Shown in pieces: positions 61,008 to 64,000 of a DNA stretch of 64,000 bases. The notes below the pieces were generated by a model that saw only the letters and a program-made list of their open reading frames with translations, was not told where the DNA came from and did not search any database. Each line of letters starts with the position of its first letter. The first letter of the stretch is position 1. This DNA is from Bradyrhizobiaceae bacterium PARB1 (GTDB taxonomy: Bacteria; Pseudomonadota; Alphaproteobacteria; Rhizobiales; Xanthobacteraceae): contig NKIY01000004.1 of NCBI GenBank assembly GCA_002256345.1, forward strand, positions 389,876 to 453,875. Reading direction: 5' to 3'. A program made the position numbers and the translations under genes.

Positions 61008-61982
61008 TTAGTTCAGCGATACCGGCCGCCATAGCGCCAGCATCCCGTCGAGACCCATACCATCCATGGCTTGCGCAAAACCGCCCTGCTCCACCTGGCG
61101 CGCGACGGAGGACAAGCCTACTGCATCCAGCGCAATCGACGTGGCGGCCCGCAGGAAAGTGAGATCGCCGAATTTCGGCGACAGCTTGTAGTCACGGACG
61201 GGCAGATCGCTCTTGATCTTCTTTTCAGCCACAAGCCACGCAACGGCCGTCTTTTCGTCGCCGATCTGATCGATCAGCTTGAGACCAATCGCCTGGCGCC
61301 CGGTGAAAACACGGCCGTCGGCAACTTTCTCGATCTGCGCATCATCCATGGCCCGGCGATTCTGCACGAGCCCCCGGAACCAGGCATAATTATCCTTCAC
61401 CAGCGCTTCCAACGCGGCGCGCGCTTCCGGCGACGGTGCATCGACGCCATTCGGCGAGGCTTTGAGCGGTGAAGATTTTACTTCGTCGAGTTGCACACCG
61501 ATCGTCTTCATCAGGCCGCTGAGAACCGGAAACTGCACCAGCACACCGATGGAGCCGACCATCGATGTCTGCTGCGCGACGATCTGATCCGAGGCGAGCG
61601 CTGCGATATAGGCGCCAGAAGCAGCGACGCCTTCCACCACCACGACCATCGGCTTCTTGGCCTTCAGGCGGATCAGCGCATCATAGAGCTGCTCCGAGCC
61701 GGCCACGGTCCCGCCGGGCGAGTTGATATGCACGACGACGGCGGCGGCCGATGACTTCTCCAGCCGCTCCAGTGCCTCGATGCGCTCATTGTTGCTCTGG
61801 ATCAGCCCTTCGATCTTGATCCGTGCAATGGCCCCGGAGGAAGCCTGCGTCGAAGATCGCGCCACATAGAGGCCGCCGCCGACGATCGCCACGACAGCCA
61901 CGAGCACTGCAATCGTCCGCCAGAATGTCAGCTTGCGACGCAGCCTGCGGCGATCGACGATCACATCGGATTCAAGCGACAT
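61008..61982 (-). CDS. sppA: Signal peptide peptidase SppA
   Basis: A 324-residue membrane-anchored serine protease. One transmembrane helix (IAVLVAVVAIVGGGLYVA, residues 26-43); S49 peptidase segments IKIEGLIQSN, HINSPGGTVAGSEQLYDAL, VVVVEGVAASGAYIAALA, and the catalytic serine region TSMVGSIGVLVQFP with the lysine in VKSSPLKASPNG. The short, single-domain form typical of alphaproteobacteria and Gram-positives. AGGAG precedes ATG 61982. Confidence 0.95.
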   Translation of the reverse strand: MSLESDVIVDRRRLRRKLTFWRTIAVLVAVVAIVGGGLYVARSSTQASSGAIARIKIEGLIQSNNERIEALERLEKSSAAAVVVHINSPGGTVAGSEQLYDALIRLKAKKPMVVVVEGVAASGAYIAALASDQIVAQQTSMVGSIGVLVQFPVLSGLMKTIGVQLDEVKSSPLKASPNGVDAPSPEARAALEALVKDNYAWFRGLVQNRRAMDDAQIEKVADGRVFTGRQAIGLKLIDQIGDEKTAVAWLVAEKKIKSDLPVRDYKLSPKFGDLTFLRAATSIALDAVGLSSVARQVEQGGFAQAMDGMGLDGMLALWRPVSLN

Positions 61983-62084
61983 GCGGAACTCCTGAACATC
62001 GGCGGGGCAGCATCTGTCGTCTGCGCAGCCTTTCGGTGAGGTTTCTCGAATACCTCAATTGCGAGGCAATATGAAGAAAACAAG

Positions 62085-62190
62085 GTGACGGTGCGTAGCA
62101 CCGTCATGCCCGGCGCATGCCGGGTATCCACGCCTAGCCGCAAGCCAAGACGTGGATGGTTGGGCCAGGCCCGGCCATGGCGGAGTAGTG
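62085..62190. repeat. Palindromic repeat between sppA and rpsA
   Basis: GTGACGGTGCGTAGCACCGTCAT is a tight hairpin, followed by GCCCGGCGCATGCCGGGTAT (CCCGGC/GCCGGG arms) and TATCCACGCC ... GACGTGGATGG. The last part pairs CCACG with CGTGG. Resembles the infB-rbfA element at 14634-14751. Confidence 0.75.
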
Positions 62191-62210
62191 GGTGCCGGTC
62201 ATTCATAAAC

Positions 62211-62240
62211 AAAAAAGGGCCCCGGCAATGCCGGAGCCCC
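62211..62240 (-). terminator. Intrinsic terminator after rpsA
   Basis: On the minus strand GGGGCTCCGGC and GCCGGGGCCC pair around ATT with one G-T pair, followed by six T residues (62211-62216). It lies just beyond the rpsA stop. Confidence 0.88.
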
Positions 62241-62267
62241 GATTTGTTACCACAGGTAAGTCGAAAC

Positions 62268-63968
62268 TTACTTGTCGCCGCTCTGCTTGAGCGCCTTGCC
62301 GAGAATGTCGCCGAGGGTCGCGCCCGAATCGGACGAACCGTACTGCGCAATGGCTTCCTTCTCTTCGGCCACTTCGAGCGCCTTGATCGACACCTGGACC
62401 TTGCGGGCCTTCTTGTCGAACTGGATCACGCGGGCATCGACCTTCTCGCCGACGGCGAAACGCTCAGCGCGCTGGTCGTTGCGGTCACGCGCGAGTTCCG
62501 AGCGCTTGATGAAGGTCGTGAAGTCGGTGCCGGCGATCTGGACGTCGATACCCGAGTCCTTCACATCCAGCACTTCGCAGGTCACGACAGCGCCCTTCTT
62601 GACGTCGCCCGGCTCTGCGAAGGGGTCGCCTTCGAGCTGCTTGACGCCGAGCGAGATCCGCTCCTTCTCGACATCCACATCGAGGACGATGGCCTTGACC
62701 ATGTCGCCCTTCTTGAAGTTGTCGATGACCTGCTCGCCCGGAAGCTTCCAGTCGAGATCCGACAGATGGACCATGCCGTCCACGTCGCCATCGAGGCCGA
62801 GGAACAGACCGAACTCGGTCTTGTTCTTGACTTCGCCTTCCACGGTCGCACCGACCGGGAACTTCTCGACGAACACTTCCCACGGATTGCGCATGGTCTG
62901 CTTGAGACCGAGCGAAATACGACGCTTGACGCTGTCGACTTCGAGAACCTGCACTTCGACTTCCTGCGAGGTCGAAACGATCTTGCCGGGGTGCATGTTC
63001 TTCTTGGTCCACGACATCTCCGAGACGTGGATCAGGCCTTCGATGCCCGGCTCCAGTTCGACGAATGCGCCGTAGTCGGTGATGTTGGTGACGCGACCCG
63101 AGAAGCGTGCGTTCAGCGGGTACTTGGCCTCGATGCCCTGCCACGGATCGTCGAGCAGCTGCTTCATGCCGAGCGAGATACGGTGGGTCTCGTGGTTGAT
63201 CTTGATGATCTTGACCTTGACCGTCTGACCGATGGTGAGCACTTCGGTCGGGTGGTTGACGCGGCGCCACGCGATGTCGGTGACGTGCAGCAGGCCGTCG
63301 ATGCCGCCGAGGTCAACGAACGCACCGTAATCGGTGATGTTCTTGACGACGCCGTCAATGACCTGACCCTCTTCGAGGTTCTGGACGAGTTCCTGGCGCT
63401 GTTCGGCGCGGGTCTCTTCGAGAACGGTGCGGCGCGACACGACGATGTTGCCGCGGCGACGGTCCATCTTGAGGATCTGGAACGGCTGCGAATTGTTCAT
63501 CAGCGGGGCAACGTCGCGGATCGGACGGATATCCACCTGCGAACGCGGCAGGAAGGCCACGGCGCCGTCGAGATCGACGGTGAAGCCACCCTTGACCTGG
63601 TTGAAGATAACGCCGTTGACCTTCTCGTTGGCGTTGAACGCCTTCTCGAGCTTGCCCCAGCTCTCTTCGCGGCGGGCCTTGTCGCGCGACAGCACGGCTT
63701 CGCCGAGCGCGTTCTCGATCCGGTCGAGGAACACCTCGACTTCGTCGCCCACCTTCAAATCGCTTTCACGGCCCGGGCCGGCGAATTCGCGCAGCGCCAC
63801 GCGGCCTTCGGTCTTCAGGCCGACGTCGATGACGGCCATGTCCTTTTCAATCGCAACCACGCGGCCCTTGATGACCGAGCTTTCCTGAAGGTTGCCGCCC
63901 GAGAAGGACTCATCGAGCATCGCGGCGAAATCGTCGCGGGAGGGATTGTAGGAATCAACAGAAGCCAT
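62268..63968 (-). CDS. rpsA: 30S ribosomal protein S1
   Basis: A 566-residue mRNA-binding protein with six S1 (OB-fold) repeats. Clear repeat starts: VIKGRVVAIEKDMAVIDVG, GVIFNQVKGGFTVDLDG, GQVIDGVVKNITDYGAFVDL, ARFSGRVTNITDYGAFVELE, GATVEGEVKNKTEFGLFLGL and GAVVTCEVLDVKDSGIDVQI. The length matches alphaproteobacterial S1. GGAGAA precedes ATG 63968. The window ends shortly upstream. Confidence 0.97.
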   Translation of the reverse strand: MASVDSYNPSRDDFAAMLDESFSGGNLQESSVIKGRVVAIEKDMAVIDVGLKTEGRVALREFAGPGRESDLKVGDEVEVFLDRIENALGEAVLSRDKARREESWGKLEKAFNANEKVNGVIFNQVKGGFTVDLDGAVAFLPRSQVDIRPIRDVAPLMNNSQPFQILKMDRRRGNIVVSRRTVLEETRAEQRQELVQNLEEGQVIDGVVKNITDYGAFVDLGGIDGLLHVTDIAWRRVNHPTEVLTIGQTVKVKIIKINHETHRISLGMKQLLDDPWQGIEAKYPLNARFSGRVTNITDYGAFVELEPGIEGLIHVSEMSWTKKNMHPGKIVSTSQEVEVQVLEVDSVKRRISLGLKQTMRNPWEVFVEKFPVGATVEGEVKNKTEFGLFLGLDGDVDGMVHLSDLDWKLPGEQVIDNFKKGDMVKAIVLDVDVEKERISLGVKQLEGDPFAEPGDVKKGAVVTCEVLDVKDSGIDVQIAGTDFTTFIKRSELARDRNDQRAERFAVGEKVDARVIQFDKKARKVQVSIKALEVAEEKEAIAQYGSSDSGATLGDILGKALKQSGDK

Positions 63969-64000
63969 TGGTTCTCCAGATGCGGTATCTTGCCGGCCGT

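Overview
The window is chromosomal DNA from an alphaproteobacterium of the order Hyphomicrobiales, most likely the Bradyrhizobium/Rhodopseudomonas/Afipia group (Nitrobacteraceae). The evidence is high GC, the rimP-nusA-ylxR-infB-rbfA-truB-rpsO-pnp order, rpsA-sppA-ihfB-lapA-trpFBA-accD-folC, ubiE-ubiB-coaBC-dut, a DivL-type kinase with tyrosine in place of the phospho-accepting histidine, IalB and DUF2336 proteins, and several families of intergenic palindromic repeats of the kind common in these genomes. Almost all of it is dense housekeeping sequence. The assignment rests on reading proteins and gene order; no search was run.

Layout. 1-10.2 kb: mixed housekeeping genes (pterin dehydratase, DUF1232 protein, MDR oxidoreductase, IalB-like protein, rlmN, a PAP2 phosphatase, argG, a divergent O-methyltransferase/TetR pair, an alkaline phosphatase). 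10.3-20.9 kb: the translation/transcription operon on the minus strand, led by a terminator-shaped attenuator before rimP. 21.1-22.2 kb: DUF2336 gene, then a 537-base gap. 22.7-28.8 kb: a catabolic module, a LacI repressor divergent from intradiol dioxygenase, SDR, beta-keto acid cleavage enzyme, MDR reductase, cupin and a Tat-exported TTT binding protein, with two LacI-type operators in the divergent promoter. 29-32.9 kb: MoeB/ThiF-like protein, a protease-fold protein that has lost its catalytic residues, a tandem PilZ-like protein and a methyltransferase. 32.9-35.8 kb: a small lower-GC accessory patch with a Tat-exported serine hydrolase and, divergently, an HEPN-like gene behind nested inverted repeats. 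35.8-41.1 kb: mutM, ubiE, ubiB, coaBC, dut. 41.4-46.8 kb: divL, a tsaE-amgK fusion, a PilZ protein and murU. 46.9-54.0 kb: addB, addA, trxA. 54.1-64 kb: minus-strand metallophosphoesterase, folC, accD, trpA, trpB, trpF, lapA, ihfB, sppA and rpsA.

Most unusual points. (1) CoaBC carries an in-frame N-terminal ribbon-helix-helix domain of the FitA/VapB antitoxin type, and a near-perfect 21-base palindrome sits 28 bases before its start codon, so the coenzyme A enzyme may repress its own gene. (2) The HEPN-like gene at 34571-35743 has an R-x4-6-H motif and lower GC, and is a candidate defence gene. (3) The LacI-controlled operon pairs intradiol ring cleavage with a BKACE enzyme but lacks the usual maleylacetate reductase and CoA transferase, which suggests an alternative end to a beta-ketoadipate-like route. 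(4) TsaE is fused to AmgK and lies just before murU, linking tRNA modification and cell-wall recycling in one polypeptide.
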